Below, piece by piece: positions 35,812 to 45,100 of a DNA stretch of 64,000 nucleotides. This DNA is from DASVWZ01 sp963708575 (GTDB lineage Bacteria > Acidobacteriota > Terriglobia > Terriglobales > Acidobacteriaceae). The stretch spans positions 1,364,001 to 1,428,000 of the forward strand of contig CAVPTB010000007.1 of NCBI GenBank assembly GCA_963708575.1, given 5' to 3'. Below the pieces are notes generated by a model, which was not told the origin of the DNA, did no database searches, and was given only the letters and a program-made list of their open reading frames with translations. The stretch's first letter is position 1. Every line of letters starts with the position of its first letter. A program made the position numbers and the translations under genes.

Positions 35812-36612
35812 ATGGGTCTCATCCGAAGCGGCGATGCTGAGATAGCGTACGAGGTTTTGGGCAGCGGCGCTCCGGTGCTGTTACTTCATCCATTCCCTGC
35901 TAATCGCGACCTATGGAAGCCTGCTGCGCAAGCCTTGCTGACACGTTATCGGGTAATCCTGCCCGATCTGCGAGGGCATGGCGATTCCGGTGTTGGCGAG
36001 GGACCGGCAACCATGGACAAGCACGCTGTGGATCTGGGGCGGGTTCTCGATGCGGAAGGCGTGGGACGCTCGCTGTGCGTAGGCGTGTCCATCGGGGGAT
36101 ATGCGCTATTCGAATTTTGGAAACGATTTCGAGGACGTGTAGCGGGACTTGTTTTGTGCAATACCAAAGCACAAGCAGACAGTCCGGACGCGCGCGCTGC
36201 TCGCTTGCAGGCTGCTGCGGACGTGCTCGAACGCGGGACAGAGCCGTTTTTTGAAAGCATGATCACCAAGGTCCTTAGTGAAACCACGCGTCGGACACGG
36301 CCTGATCTCGTCAACGGCGCATTGCAGATGATGCGCAAGATGTCTCCCGGAGATGTGGCGGAGGTACAACGCGGAATGGCTGAGCGACCCGACTCTGGGG
36401 AGATTCTCAAGACCATCAACGTCCCCGTGCTATTCATCACTGGGGAGGATGACGCGATGACCGGCGTCGCTGAAGCGGAAGCCATGCGCAAACATATTCC
36501 CGGCAGCGATCTCAAGGTAATCGCTCGCGCTGGGCACTACTCTCCGTGGGAGCAGCCGGTCGAGGTGGGCAACATCTTGCGGCAATTCACTGACCGGCTC
36601 AGCGGAGCCTAA
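35812..36612 (+). CDS. Alpha/beta hydrolase
   Basis: 266 residues. The fold's landmarks are present: HPFPANRDLW after the first strand (oxyanion region), DLRGHGDS, the nucleophile elbow G-V-S93-I-G-G, an acid in FITGEDDAMTG and the catalytic His in RAGHYSPWEQP. It resembles 3-oxoadipate enol-lactonase/non-haem peroxidase-like hydrolases, but such assignments are unreliable without context. A TTAAAT lies 7 nt upstream of the ATG and there is no Shine-Dalgarno. The next gene follows after 45 bp with its own promoter-like element. Confidence 0.88.
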   Translation: MGLIRSGDAEIAYEVLGSGAPVLLLHPFPANRDLWKPAAQALLTRYRVILPDLRGHGDSGVGEGPATMDKHAVDLGRVLDAEGVGRSLCVGVSIGGYALFEFWKRFRGRVAGLVLCNTKAQADSPDARAARLQAAADVLERGTEPFFESMITKVLSETTRRTRPDLVNGALQMMRKMSPGDVAEVQRGMAERPDSGEILKTINVPVLFITGEDDAMTGVAEAEAMRKHIPGSDLKVIARAGHYSPWEQPVEVGNILRQFTDRLSGA

Positions 36613-36639
36613 TACTCACAGAATCCTCAGGCTGTGGTT

Positions 36640-36648
36640 TGGTAGAAT
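36640..36648 (+). promoter_or_regulatory. Extended -10 promoter, probable leaderless start
   Basis: TGGTAGAAT (TG-N-TAGAAT) ends 9 nt before the ATG at 36658. A transcript begun about 7 nt after the -10 would have a leader of only about three bases. There is no Shine-Dalgarno. Confidence 0.5.
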
Positions 36649-36657
36649 CGCCCGGTC

Positions 36658-37065
36658 ATGGTCGATACTTTTTTAGTTGCGGCAAACACCCTTGTTCACG
36701 CCAAAGGCGATGGAGAAGCTGTGGACATCAGCGCCGCGCGAACTCGCGTCTTTCTACTCAGCCTGGAAATTACCAGAATCATTGAACAGGAATCTTTGGA
36801 TGTTCGGATTTTCGTGTCGCCCGACGGCGCGGCTTGGGGCGCCAAGCCGATCGTAAGCTTTCCGCAGAAGTTTTATCGCGGTGAGCAGCCTTTGTTACTG
36901 GACCTGCGAACCTCGTCCGATATCAGATTTGTCCGTGCTCATTGGGATGTCAACCGGTGGGGCCACAGCAGCGAACCGCCCACATTCGAATTCCAACTTG
37001 CCCTACAAGAAATCCCGGCCGAGATTCTCGAGGAAGCGAAATTCGAGAATAAGATCCCAGCCTGA
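36658..37065 (+). CDS. Conserved-looking hypothetical protein
   Basis: 135 residues with no signal peptide or membrane segment. The sequence alternates strands (FLLSLEITRIIEQESLDVRI-type pattern, then LLLDLRTSSDIRFVRAHWDV), suggesting a small beta-sandwich, perhaps a ligand-binding module with a 'F-V-S-P-D-G' turn. I do not recognise the family. It is just upstream of aroA with a 93-bp gap and may be co-transcribed with it. Confidence 0.7.
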   Translation: MVDTFLVAANTLVHAKGDGEAVDISAARTRVFLLSLEITRIIEQESLDVRIFVSPDGAAWGAKPIVSFPQKFYRGEQPLLLDLRTSSDIRFVRAHWDVNRWGHSSEPPTFEFQLALQEIPAEILEEAKFENKIPA

Positions 37066-37158
37066 GCCTTAACTATTGAAAGTCGCCGCTGGTTGCCGCC
37101 TTTCCTGCGTCACTCTGACGCGGCTTGGATCCTCTCTGATAATCTTCTAACTCAGCCC

Positions 37159-38451
37159 GTGCACAGTGAATCCAGAGCCATCATTAGTCCTGCGCGTAAC
37201 TTGATGGGATCGGTGCGTCTGCCGGGCGATAAATCAATCTCACATCGTTACGCCATGCTTGGAGCCATCGCCGAAGGAACGACTACGCTAGAGAATTTTT
37301 CTGCCGGTGCCGATTGCAGCAGCACTCTGACCTGTTTGCGCACGCTCGGCGTGACCTGGGAGCGCGAACAAGGCCGAGTTGTGATTCAAGGCAGGGGAGC
37401 AAAGCTCGTCGCCCCCCAGCGGTCGCTTGACTGCGGGAATTCCGGCTCTACCATGCGTATGCTGAGCGGCATCCTGGCTGGACAAGATTTCTCTTCTCAA
37501 CTGGTCGGAGATGAATCTCTCTCTCGACGGCCGATGGCGCGAATTATAACTCCCCTCGGAGAGATGGGTGCCAGGATCGAATCCGGGGCGGGAGGCAAAC
37601 CTCCGCTGAAGATTACCGGTGCGTGGCTGAAAGCGATCGCCTACCAGATGCCTGTGGCGAGCGCGCAGGTGAAGTCTGCATTGTTGTTTGCGGGACTCTT
37701 CGCCGACGGGGAAACGAGCGTCACCGAACCGCTTCGTACCAGGGATCACGGTGAAATTGCTTTGCGGGCTTTCGGAGCTGAAGTCAACCAGGAAGGCCTC
37801 ACCGCCAGCATACGAGGCGGACAGCCCTTACGAGCCATTGAAGCCACCGTTCCTGGGGATGCTTCCAGCGCGGCGTTCTTTTGGTGTGCAGCGGCGATGT
37901 TCCCTGAATCTCAACTGACCATCGCGGATGTGTTGATGAATCCCACGCGCTCGCGCCTGCTCGACCTACTCATCGCCATGGGCGTCGGTATCTCCGTGTC
38001 TCAGTTGGAAGAGAAACACGGAGAACTGGTGGGGACTGTTCAAGTGCGAGGCGGCAATCTGAAAGGTCTGACACTTGCGGCAGCGGATAGTGCGGCGCTG
38101 ATCGACGAGATTCCGGTGCTGGCCGCGATTGCTCCCTACACGACTGACGGGATTGAGATTCGGGATGCGCGTGAATTGCGGGTTAAAGAATCCGACCGCA
38201 TCGCTGCCGTCGCCTCCAATCTTCGAGCCATGGGAGCTACCGTAGAAGAAAAAGAGGATGGCCTGAAAATCCCCGGCGGCCAAATGCTCCACGGTGCCGA
38301 GATCGATTCATTCGGCGATCATCGTATCGCTATGGCGTTTGCGGTTGCCGGTCTACGTGCCGAGGGGGAGACGATCATTCGCGGTTCGGACGTTGCTGGA
38401 ATTTCTTATCCTGGATTCTTCGAAACCCTGGAAGAACTCTTGCAGCGATGA
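37159..38451 (+). CDS. aroA: 3-phosphoshikimate 1-carboxyvinyltransferase (EPSP synthase)
   Basis: 430 residues from the GTG at 37159. That start puts 16 residues before GSVRLPGDKSISHR as in most relatives; a TTG at 37093 would add 22 atypical residues. The enzyme adds the enolpyruvyl group of PEP to shikimate-3-phosphate in the chorismate pathway. LPGDKSISHR (S3P and PEP binding), LDCGNSGSTMRML, and LRVKESDRI...D.HRIAMAF near the C-terminus are all intact. The NSGSTMRM loop, with Ser-Thr-Met where class I enzymes have Gly-Thr-Ala, fits the class II-type sequence. No Shine-Dalgarno is clear. The next frame starts at the base after the stop codon. Confidence 0.96.
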   Translation: MHSESRAIISPARNLMGSVRLPGDKSISHRYAMLGAIAEGTTTLENFSAGADCSSTLTCLRTLGVTWEREQGRVVIQGRGAKLVAPQRSLDCGNSGSTMRMLSGILAGQDFSSQLVGDESLSRRPMARIITPLGEMGARIESGAGGKPPLKITGAWLKAIAYQMPVASAQVKSALLFAGLFADGETSVTEPLRTRDHGEIALRAFGAEVNQEGLTASIRGGQPLRAIEATVPGDASSAAFFWCAAAMFPESQLTIADVLMNPTRSRLLDLLIAMGVGISVSQLEEKHGELVGTVQVRGGNLKGLTLAAADSAALIDEIPVLAAIAPYTTDGIEIRDARELRVKESDRIAAVASNLRAMGATVEEKEDGLKIPGGQMLHGAEIDSFGDHRIAMAFAVAGLRAEGETIIRGSDVAGISYPGFFETLEELLQR

Positions 38452-38988
38452 GTGTCAGCCCAGGCACCACGGACCTGGCAACTCAAAACACGCTCTTCTA
38501 CTGTGTCAAGAAGTTCCTCTTTAATTCTCATCCGGGGAGAGCTAGAAGGCTTGCTGACCGGTGCATATTGGCAAGAATGCCGCCTCACCAGATACTCTCA
38601 TTCTCAAGGATTCCTGGAGAATTCGATCGCACCCAAATTCCCAACCGTGAAACGTGGCTGGCTCCTGGTTGCATTCGGGGCGCTTGCGATCGTAGTACTT
38701 CTCCTTTGGTGGCATCGTGGTGGGCGCGACCAATTAGTTCTCGCGCTACAGCCGCAGTTTCAAGTCATCCAAATCGACACCATCAAAAACACGATGACAC
38801 TCCACCGCCTGAACCAGACCTATGTGGTGAACTGTGCAATGGACTGTCAGAACTTTTCTGCGGGAAAGTCGTATTCGATGCTTGACCGCGGCGGGATCCT
38901 CCAATTCAAACTAAACGGCCGTATGGTTCTCTTACGAATCGTTCAGGAACATATTGACTTCGACACCGTCACCGGCGGACGAGGATAG
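38452..38988 (+). CDS. Hypothetical single-pass membrane protein
   Basis: 178 residues if started at the GTG directly after the aroA stop. The first 65 residues are Arg/Ser-rich and atypical, and a GTG at 38647 (giving 113 residues) starts exactly at the positive residues and helix of a membrane anchor (KRGWLLVAFGALAIVVLLLW). The shorter form is the more likely protein. After the helix is a beta-rich domain of about 80 residues with two cysteines (VNCAMDCQNF). Family not recognised; it may be co-expressed with aroA. Confidence 0.6.
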   Translation: MSAQAPRTWQLKTRSSTVSRSSSLILIRGELEGLLTGAYWQECRLTRYSHSQGFLENSIAPKFPTVKRGWLLVAFGALAIVVLLLWWHRGGRDQLVLALQPQFQVIQIDTIKNTMTLHRLNQTYVVNCAMDCQNFSAGKSYSMLDRGGILQFKLNGRMVLLRIVQEHIDFDTVTGGRG

Positions 38989-39037
38989 GCCAGCGATTGC
39001 AGAAACAATTTTGCTGGTAACTGAAAACTCTTTCACG

Positions 39038-39066
39038 TTGACGGAGTCCAGAATGGAGGGGACAAT
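39038..39066 (+). promoter_or_regulatory. Sigma-70-type promoter of the HAF-repeat gene
   Basis: TTGACG (39038-39043), a 17-nt spacer and GACAAT (39061-39066) match the housekeeping consensus at five and four of six positions. Transcription would begin near 39073, with AAGGAG at 39089-39094 before the TTG start. Confidence 0.6.
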
Positions 39067-39102
39067 ACCAGCCTGTCTTGGGATGCAAAAGGAGATCAAA
39101 CG

Positions 39103-40206
39103 TTGGTTAAAGTATTGCAAGGTCTAGGGCTGTTTTTTGTGGGTCTACTCGGTGCGGTCGCTATTGCGGCGTCGGCACAAACCATCACCACGTTCGATGC
39201 TCCGGGAGCGGGCACCGGCGCTAATCAGGGCACCGTCGCCTTTGCCAACAATACAGCGGGGGTGGTCGCGGGAGCCTATCTGGATTCTGGCACCGTGGGT
39301 CACGGCTTCGAGCGCACCAGCAGCGGCAAGATAACGGAATTCAACGTCAAGGGTGCAGGAACTGGGATCGGTCAAGGGACCGCCGGCAGAGCCATCAATG
39401 CAGCAGGAGTGATCGCTGGATATTACATTGACGCCAGCGGCGTGTCCCACGGCTTTGTTCGCGCCACCAGCGGCAAGATAACGACGTTTAACGTTAAAGG
39501 CGCAGGCACCGGTATCAATCAGGGCACGACCGGCAGAGCCATCGACCCGGCTGGGGACATTGCGGGATATTACATCGACGCCGGTGGTGTGCATCATGGT
39601 TTTGTACGCGCCGCGGACGGTACAATAACTACCTTCAACGCTCCGGGCGCGGGAACTGGCAACGGTCAAGGAACCGACGCTTACGCTATCAATAAGGCGG
39701 GGGTGATTACGGGTCAGTACTTTGACTCCGGCACCGTGCACCACGGTTTCGTACGGGCCAGCGACGGCACAATCACTACTTTCGACGTTAAGGGCGCGGG
39801 AACTGGTATCAATCAGGGAACCGTCCCTGAAGGACTCAATAATGCCGGGGTCATCGTAGGCCAGTACCTGAACTCCGGGGGCGTTCGTCACAGCTTCGTG
39901 CGTGCCACAAGCGGCAAAACGACATCATTCGAAGCTCCGGGCGCAGGCACAAGCAAGGGACAGGGAACAGTCGCGTACAGCATCAATACGGCAGGGGTGA
40001 TTACCGGCGCCTATCTCGACTCAGGCACCGTAGGTCACGGTTTCGTACGTGCCACCACCGGCAAGATAACCACCTTCGACGCTCCGGGAGCGGGCACTGG
40101 ATTGGGTCAGGGAACCGATGCTTATACGATTAACACGTCCGGTGAGATTACGGGGTATCTGAGCGATTCAGGCAGCGTTTATCACGGCTATGTTCGGACA
40201 CCGTAG
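39103..40206 (+). CDS. Secreted HAF-repeat protein, seven tandem repeats
   Basis: 367 residues starting at a TTG with AAGGAG 8 nt upstream. After a signal peptide (about 1-25) the whole protein is seven repeats of 49 residues with consensus ITTFDxPGAGTGxxQGT..., then AINxAGVIxGxYxDSGxVxHGFVR, then A(T/S)xGK. This is the 'extracellular HAF' repeat type, named for its His-Gly/Ala-Phe motif. Seven strands-of-four units would suit a seven-bladed beta-propeller, but that is inference. Function is unknown. The gene has its own promoter and a shared terminator. Confidence 0.85.
   Translation: MVKVLQGLGLFFVGLLGAVAIAASAQTITTFDAPGAGTGANQGTVAFANNTAGVVAGAYLDSGTVGHGFERTSSGKITEFNVKGAGTGIGQGTAGRAINAAGVIAGYYIDASGVSHGFVRATSGKITTFNVKGAGTGINQGTTGRAIDPAGDIAGYYIDAGGVHHGFVRAADGTITTFNAPGAGTGNGQGTDAYAINKAGVITGQYFDSGTVHHGFVRASDGTITTFDVKGAGTGINQGTVPEGLNNAGVIVGQYLNSGGVRHSFVRATSGKTTSFEAPGAGTSKGQGTVAYSINTAGVITGAYLDSGTVGHGFVRATTGKITTFDAPGAGTGLGQGTDAYTINTSGEITGYLSDSGSVYHGYVRTP
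39181..40203 (+). repeat. Seven 147-bp in-frame tandem repeats
   Basis: Seven units of 49 codons lie head to tail and make up nearly all of the HAF-repeat gene. Units differ at many third positions, so they are not a recent expansion. Confidence 0.85.
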
Positions 40207-40240
40207 GCTCGAAGAAGCTACCCTCGAATATTCCATAACA

Positions 40241-40270
40241 AAAAAGCGGCCTGAAACGGGGCCGCTTTTC
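40241..40270. terminator. Bidirectional terminator between convergent genes
   Basis: AAAAGCGGCC (40242-40251) and GGCCGCTTTT (40260-40269) form a perfect 10-bp stem with an 8-nt loop. Read on the minus strand it ends in six T residues and serves the gene at 40294; on the plus strand it ends the HAF gene. Confidence 0.88.
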
Positions 40271-40293
40271 TTAGTCTTTCACTTCAACCCAAG

Positions 40294-40827
40294 CTAGATA
40301 TGCTCGGTCTTCCCACCGTACTTCACCGTTCCGTTGGTCTGATTGACCTGATCGATGTCGGTGTTCGTGTAAGTGCGGCTGGCTTTGTTCCCGTGTCCAG
40401 CGCTGGCAACGGTGGTCGCGATTCCTCGCCCTTCGTTCGAAACTCCGAAATCGAAGGCCTGCCCCATTCCATGGCCATGACGGGGTTCGTGCTCCGCCAC
40501 GGTTGGCAATCCGCCACCCAACTCGGCTTGCGTGGACGGATACCATACCGGCGTCGTGTAGACGCCCTCGGGCGACTGCGAAGGAATCGACAAAGTGGAA
40601 TTCGTTGCTCCAGCCACCAAGCCGAACGCACTGCTGCTAGCGCCAACTGAAGAGTTCGCGGTTGCAGAGAGAGTGACGGAAGGGGTAGTCACGAGAGGAA
40701 CATAGGCCACACCGTAAGGACCATAGGCGGGAGCCCAACTGCTGGCGGTTCCGCCGATAACAGTAGCTTGGGCTGCGGCCAATCCGGAAAGCAAAAGTAA
40801 CATGCACACAACACTCAGAAGACGCAT
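40294..40827 (-). CDS. Hypothetical secreted protein
   Basis: 177 residues from the ATG at 40827, preceded by GGAGG; a longer frame starts at 40848 but that Met has no site. A signal peptide (MRLLSVVCMLLLLSGLAAA) is followed by an Ala/Ser/Thr-rich region and a His/Gly-rich segment (EHEPRHGHGMG). The C-terminus is polar (TYTNTDIDQVNQTNGTVKY). No recognisable domain. It may be a small envelope protein; the family is unknown to me. Confidence 0.72.
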   Translation of the reverse strand: MRLLSVVCMLLLLSGLAAAQATVIGGTASSWAPAYGPYGVAYVPLVTTPSVTLSATANSSVGASSSAFGLVAGATNSTLSIPSQSPEGVYTTPVWYPSTQAELGGGLPTVAEHEPRHGHGMGQAFDFGVSNEGRGIATTVASAGHGNKASRTYTNTDIDQVNQTNGTVKYGGKTEHI

Positions 40828-40964
40828 ACATCCTCCACAGAACGTCAAGTCAATATCGGGTTCATCCTGGGATTGCAGCCAAGGCGCAGCCGCCGGGAAC
40901 CCTGCTGCCCAGCATCATACACCTGAAATGCGGCTACTGGCGCGGCTTTTGGAGGGCATTGATT

Positions 40965-41990
40965 TCAGGAGCCGACAAACCTGGCATACAGGCTACGAGC
41001 TACCGCCGTATCAGTCGTGCCCTTGATAATGGCCCGGCCGTCGGGGAACAGTGTCATTTCATAGGGTTCGTGCCAAAACTTCAACACGAAGTCGTTGTGT
41101 CGGACCGCGCCATGTGGGCCTAGGCGGGTCGACATTTCGGCAAAGTCAACCGGCCGGTGGCGCTCATGAATTTGCACGGAGTTGCGGCCGCAGAGTGTGA
41201 TGTGGGGGCGGCCTTCGCCCGCCAAGTGTGCAAATTCATGCGCACCGCATACCCGGCAATCCGGTCGAGGAGTGTCCGTGGCGATCTCCGCTCGATCATT
41301 CCACCACACATCGAATGACAAAAGCGTCCGTCGAACCTGGTTTCCTGCGTCCACCAGAATTTTCAGTGTTTCAGTGGCGGCAATCGAGGCGGCCACGTTG
41401 ACCGCGGAATTCAGAATTCCTGCGGTCTCGCAGGTTTCAAATGTGCCTTGCGGCAGTTCGGGGAAGATGCAAGCCAAACAAGCCGTTCGGCCAGGCAAAA
41501 CATTCAGAGTTACACCGTAACTACCAACAGCGGCGGTGTAAATCCAAGGTACGGAGTTTTTTACCGCATAGTCGTTGATCAAGTATCGAGTCTCGAAATT
41601 GTCGGTTCCATCAAGGACTAAATCGGATCCCTCCAGAAGTTCGGCGATATTGCCGGGAATGAGATCAGCCACTCGAGGATCGACCACAATCTGTGAGTTG
41701 AAAGCGGCGATTCTGCGGGCGGCGGCAATGGCCTTCGGCACTGACTCTGCGGCATCAGCCTCATCAAAAAGAGATTGCCGTTGCAGATTGCTGGGCTCGA
41801 CGTAGTCCCGATCGATGATTCGGATGCTACCGACGCCGGCCCGCGCCAGGAGCGAAGCTAGAGCCGAGCCCGTCGCTCCGCAACCAACTATTGCCACGGA
41901 CGAAACCCCGAGCCTTCGTTGGCCTTCGGCGCCAATCCCTTTAAACAAGATCTGCCGCGAATATCGGTCGTCGAGTTCCAAAGGCGTCAT
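40965..41990 (-). CDS. ThiF/MoeB/HesA-family adenylyltransferase
   Basis: 341 residues. The N-terminal half is a complete E1-like domain: Rossmann GCGATG at 36-41, RQILFKGIG before it, the D-x-D-x-V-x-x-S-N-L-x-R-Q loop, LVLDGTDNFETRYLIND, and a zinc site from ACLAC plus the later CRVC pair. These enzymes adenylate the C-terminal glycine of a ubiquitin-like sulphur carrier (MoaD or ThiS). The last ~80 residues form a small extra domain (LCGRNSVQIHERH, then FPDGRAIIKGTTDTAVARSLYARF). This resembles the C-terminal extension of some MoeB/HesA-type proteins. No carrier gene is adjacent, so whether it serves molybdopterin or thiamine is open. Confidence 0.88.
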   Translation of the reverse strand: MTPLELDDRYSRQILFKGIGAEGQRRLGVSSVAIVGCGATGSALASLLARAGVGSIRIIDRDYVEPSNLQRQSLFDEADAAESVPKAIAAARRIAAFNSQIVVDPRVADLIPGNIAELLEGSDLVLDGTDNFETRYLINDYAVKNSVPWIYTAAVGSYGVTLNVLPGRTACLACIFPELPQGTFETCETAGILNSAVNVAASIAATETLKILVDAGNQVRRTLLSFDVWWNDRAEIATDTPRPDCRVCGAHEFAHLAGEGRPHITLCGRNSVQIHERHRPVDFAEMSTRLGPHGAVRHNDFVLKFWHEPYEMTLFPDGRAIIKGTTDTAVARSLYARFVGS

Positions 41991-42175
41991 CGTCCTCCCA
42001 CGCGCAAACCTTTATTATAGGAGCCGGTTCGATTGCTGTGCCGGATCCGCGTAACGATATTGGGGAAGGGTGCAGCAGACGAGCCGATTCGGCGCAACAA
42101 CGGTTAAATACAACACTGACAGCAGACGCCTTCATCGAACTTGGTAATCTGGAACATCCGCGTTGAGGAGACGCT

Positions 42176-45100
42176 TTGGGTTTAAGGGGAGGTCTGCGTG
42201 TATCGCTGGCGTCATTGGCGCTCGGAGCAGTGGTATTTGCTCCGGTGTCTGAAGCCGCCTCGTCCCCGCCGAAAGTCGAATCAACCGGTGCCCCCAGATC
42301 CGCGGTCCAGGATTCTTCAAGCCGCACAGGCGCCTCTCCTTACGACGGACTCACCGTCAAGAGCATCGATTTTCCGAAAATATCTTCTGAGCAAGAGAAG
42401 TCGCGGCTCGTTAAGCTTGCCCCTCAGCAACCGGGGAAGCCGTTTGATCGCGAACTGGTTCGCCAGAGCATTCAGAAACTGTATGCCACCGGGAGATTCG
42501 CCGACATCACCGCTGAGGTTGAACGCACTCCCGACAGCCAGGTGGTCCTGTCATTTGATACTCAGCCAAATTATTTCCTCGCATCCATCGATGTAGTGGG
42601 CAATGCCAATCGCCCCACCAAGGGCCAGGTGGTGAACGCTTCGAAACTGCAACTGGGAGAGTTATTCAACCGTGACCGCCTCGATCGTGCTCTGGTGAGT
42701 ATCAAAGAGCTTATGCAGGAAAACGGCTACTATCGGGCCGCCATCGAAACCGAAGAACAGTCCGATCCTGACCGGCAGCAAATCTCAATTGTGTTCGTGA
42801 TTCATCCTGGCCCGCTGGCCAAGGTTGGCCAGATCACCGTGAGCGGCGATCCCAGATATACCCCCCATCAGATCCGGGACATCGCGAAACTCCATTCGGG
42901 CGATCCCGTCTCCGTGCAAAAGGTGAGCAGCGCACTCGATCGGTTGAGAAAGAAATATCAGAAGCAGAACCGCCTGCTCGCGCAGGTCTCCATAACCAGT
43001 AAACTCTACCGCAGTTTAACTAACACCGTGGACTATAACTTCGACGTCCAGCCTGGCCCGAAGGTGGAGATTTTGGCAGAAGGCTTCCGGATACGCCGGA
43101 GCGTGTTGCAGGCCAATGTTCCGGTGTTTGAGGAGAACGCCGCGGATGAGGATTTGCTGAACGAGGGCCGCCGCAATCTGCTGAACTATCTCCAAGGTCG
43201 CGGTTACTTTGAAGCTAAAGTTAGTGTGCGCAAGCACACTGCGGAAAATGGTCGCGATCTTCAGGTCATTTACGGGATCGATCCTGGGTCTCGACACAAG
43301 CTCGCAAAGATTGAGATCAAGGGAAACAAGTATTTCTCTACGGTAGATTTACGCAGCCGCATGCGAATACAGGGCGCGGGACGCCTCTTTGAAAATGGCA
43401 AGTTTAGCCAGGCTCTTCTAAGCAACGATATTCGCGGCTTCGAACAGCTTTATAAGGCCAACGGATTTCAAGAGGTCAAGGTCACGAATAACGTGATCGA
43501 TAATTTTGGAGGAAAGGAGAATTCGCTCGGCGTTGAAATCGAGATACAAGAGGGCCCCCAGACTTTGGTTGGCGCATTTCATTTGGAAGGGAACCGGTCG
43601 TTCTCCGGCGATGTCTTGCGTTCTCTCCTCAACACTGCCGAGGGTCAGCCCTTCTCGGAATCCACGATTGCGCAGGATCGGGACAACCTTCTCAACTATT
43701 ACTTCAACCACGGATTTCCGAATGCCAGCTTTGAAGCTGAGGCGAAACCTGTCGAAGGACAGAGTCACCGGATGGAAGTCACATTCTCCATTCATGAAGG
43801 TGACCAGGTTTTCGCTGATCATGTCTACGTGTCCGGCTTGCACTACACCAAAACATTTGTCGTGAATCGCGAATTGCAGGTGAAAACGGGAGATCCCCTG
43901 AGCCAAATCGATATGCTGGATACGCAACGCCGACTCTACGACTTGGGAATCTTTAGCCAGGTTGATACAGCGGTACAGAATCCTTCGGGGATCGAGCCGC
44001 AAAAAGACGTTCTAGTGAGCATGCAAGAAGCCAAGCGTTACACCTTTAATTACGGCTTTGGCTTCGAATTTCAGACAGGTCAACCGTCCGCTGTGGGCAC
44101 GAACCAGGCGCGAGGCCAAACCGGCGTCAGCCCCAGAGTCTCGCTCGATATCACACGGCTCAATTTCCGCGGACGCGACCACACCATTACCTTCAAGGCA
44201 GACGTAGGCAGCCTGCAACAGCGCGGGTTGATCAGCTACAACGCTCCCCGGTGGTTTAACAGTCCCGATTGGAAGCTGTCATTCACAGCGTTCTATGACA
44301 ACACCCTGGATGTCACGACTTTCACCTCGCAACGGTTGGAGGGATCGGTACAAGCGGAGCAGACAATAAGCAAGGCCAGCACGATGGACTACCGCTTCAC
44401 CTACCGGCTGGTGAAAGCGAGCAATATCGAAATCAGCGCGGCAGAAATCCCGCTGTTGTCCCTCCCGGTGCGGGTAGGCGAACCGGGATTCAGTTACATC
44501 CGCAACAAACGAGACAACGATCTGGAAAGCACCAAAGGCAGCTACACCACTGTAGACGCCGGGGTCGCAGCCAGTTACTTTGGCTCAGAGGCTGATTTCA
44601 GCCGGCTCCTGATCAAAAATTCCACATATCATGCCTTCGGCAAGAACCGTCCCAGCGACAAAAAATTCGTATTTGCCCGGTCACTGACGGTGGGGGTGGA
44701 GAGCACCTTCGGGAACACGGTGATTCTGCCTCCTGGACAAAGTTGTCCGGATCTGACTTCGACGAATTGCCCCGGCGACAATATCATTCCTCTCGCCGAA
44801 CGCTTTTTCTCCGGCGGCGGCAACTCCCATCGCGGTTTCGGGTTAAATCAAGCTGGGCCCCGTGATCCTGTCACGGGATTCCCTTTAGGCGGCAGCGCCC
44901 TGTTTCTGAATAATCTCGAGCTGCGTTTTCCCCCGACGCCGTTGCCGTTCTTTCAGGACAACATCAGTTTCGCGATTTTCGAGGATGCTGGAAACGTGTT
45001 CACGGACGGCCGAAGTATGTTGAACAATTTACTTCGTTGGAAACAGAAAGATCCGCAACTCTGCCTTCAGCAGAGTACGGCCAGCCAGTGCGACTATAGC

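Noticed and set aside
39181..40203. CRISPR-like array
   Set aside because: The 147-bp units are in-frame coding repeats with no spacers.
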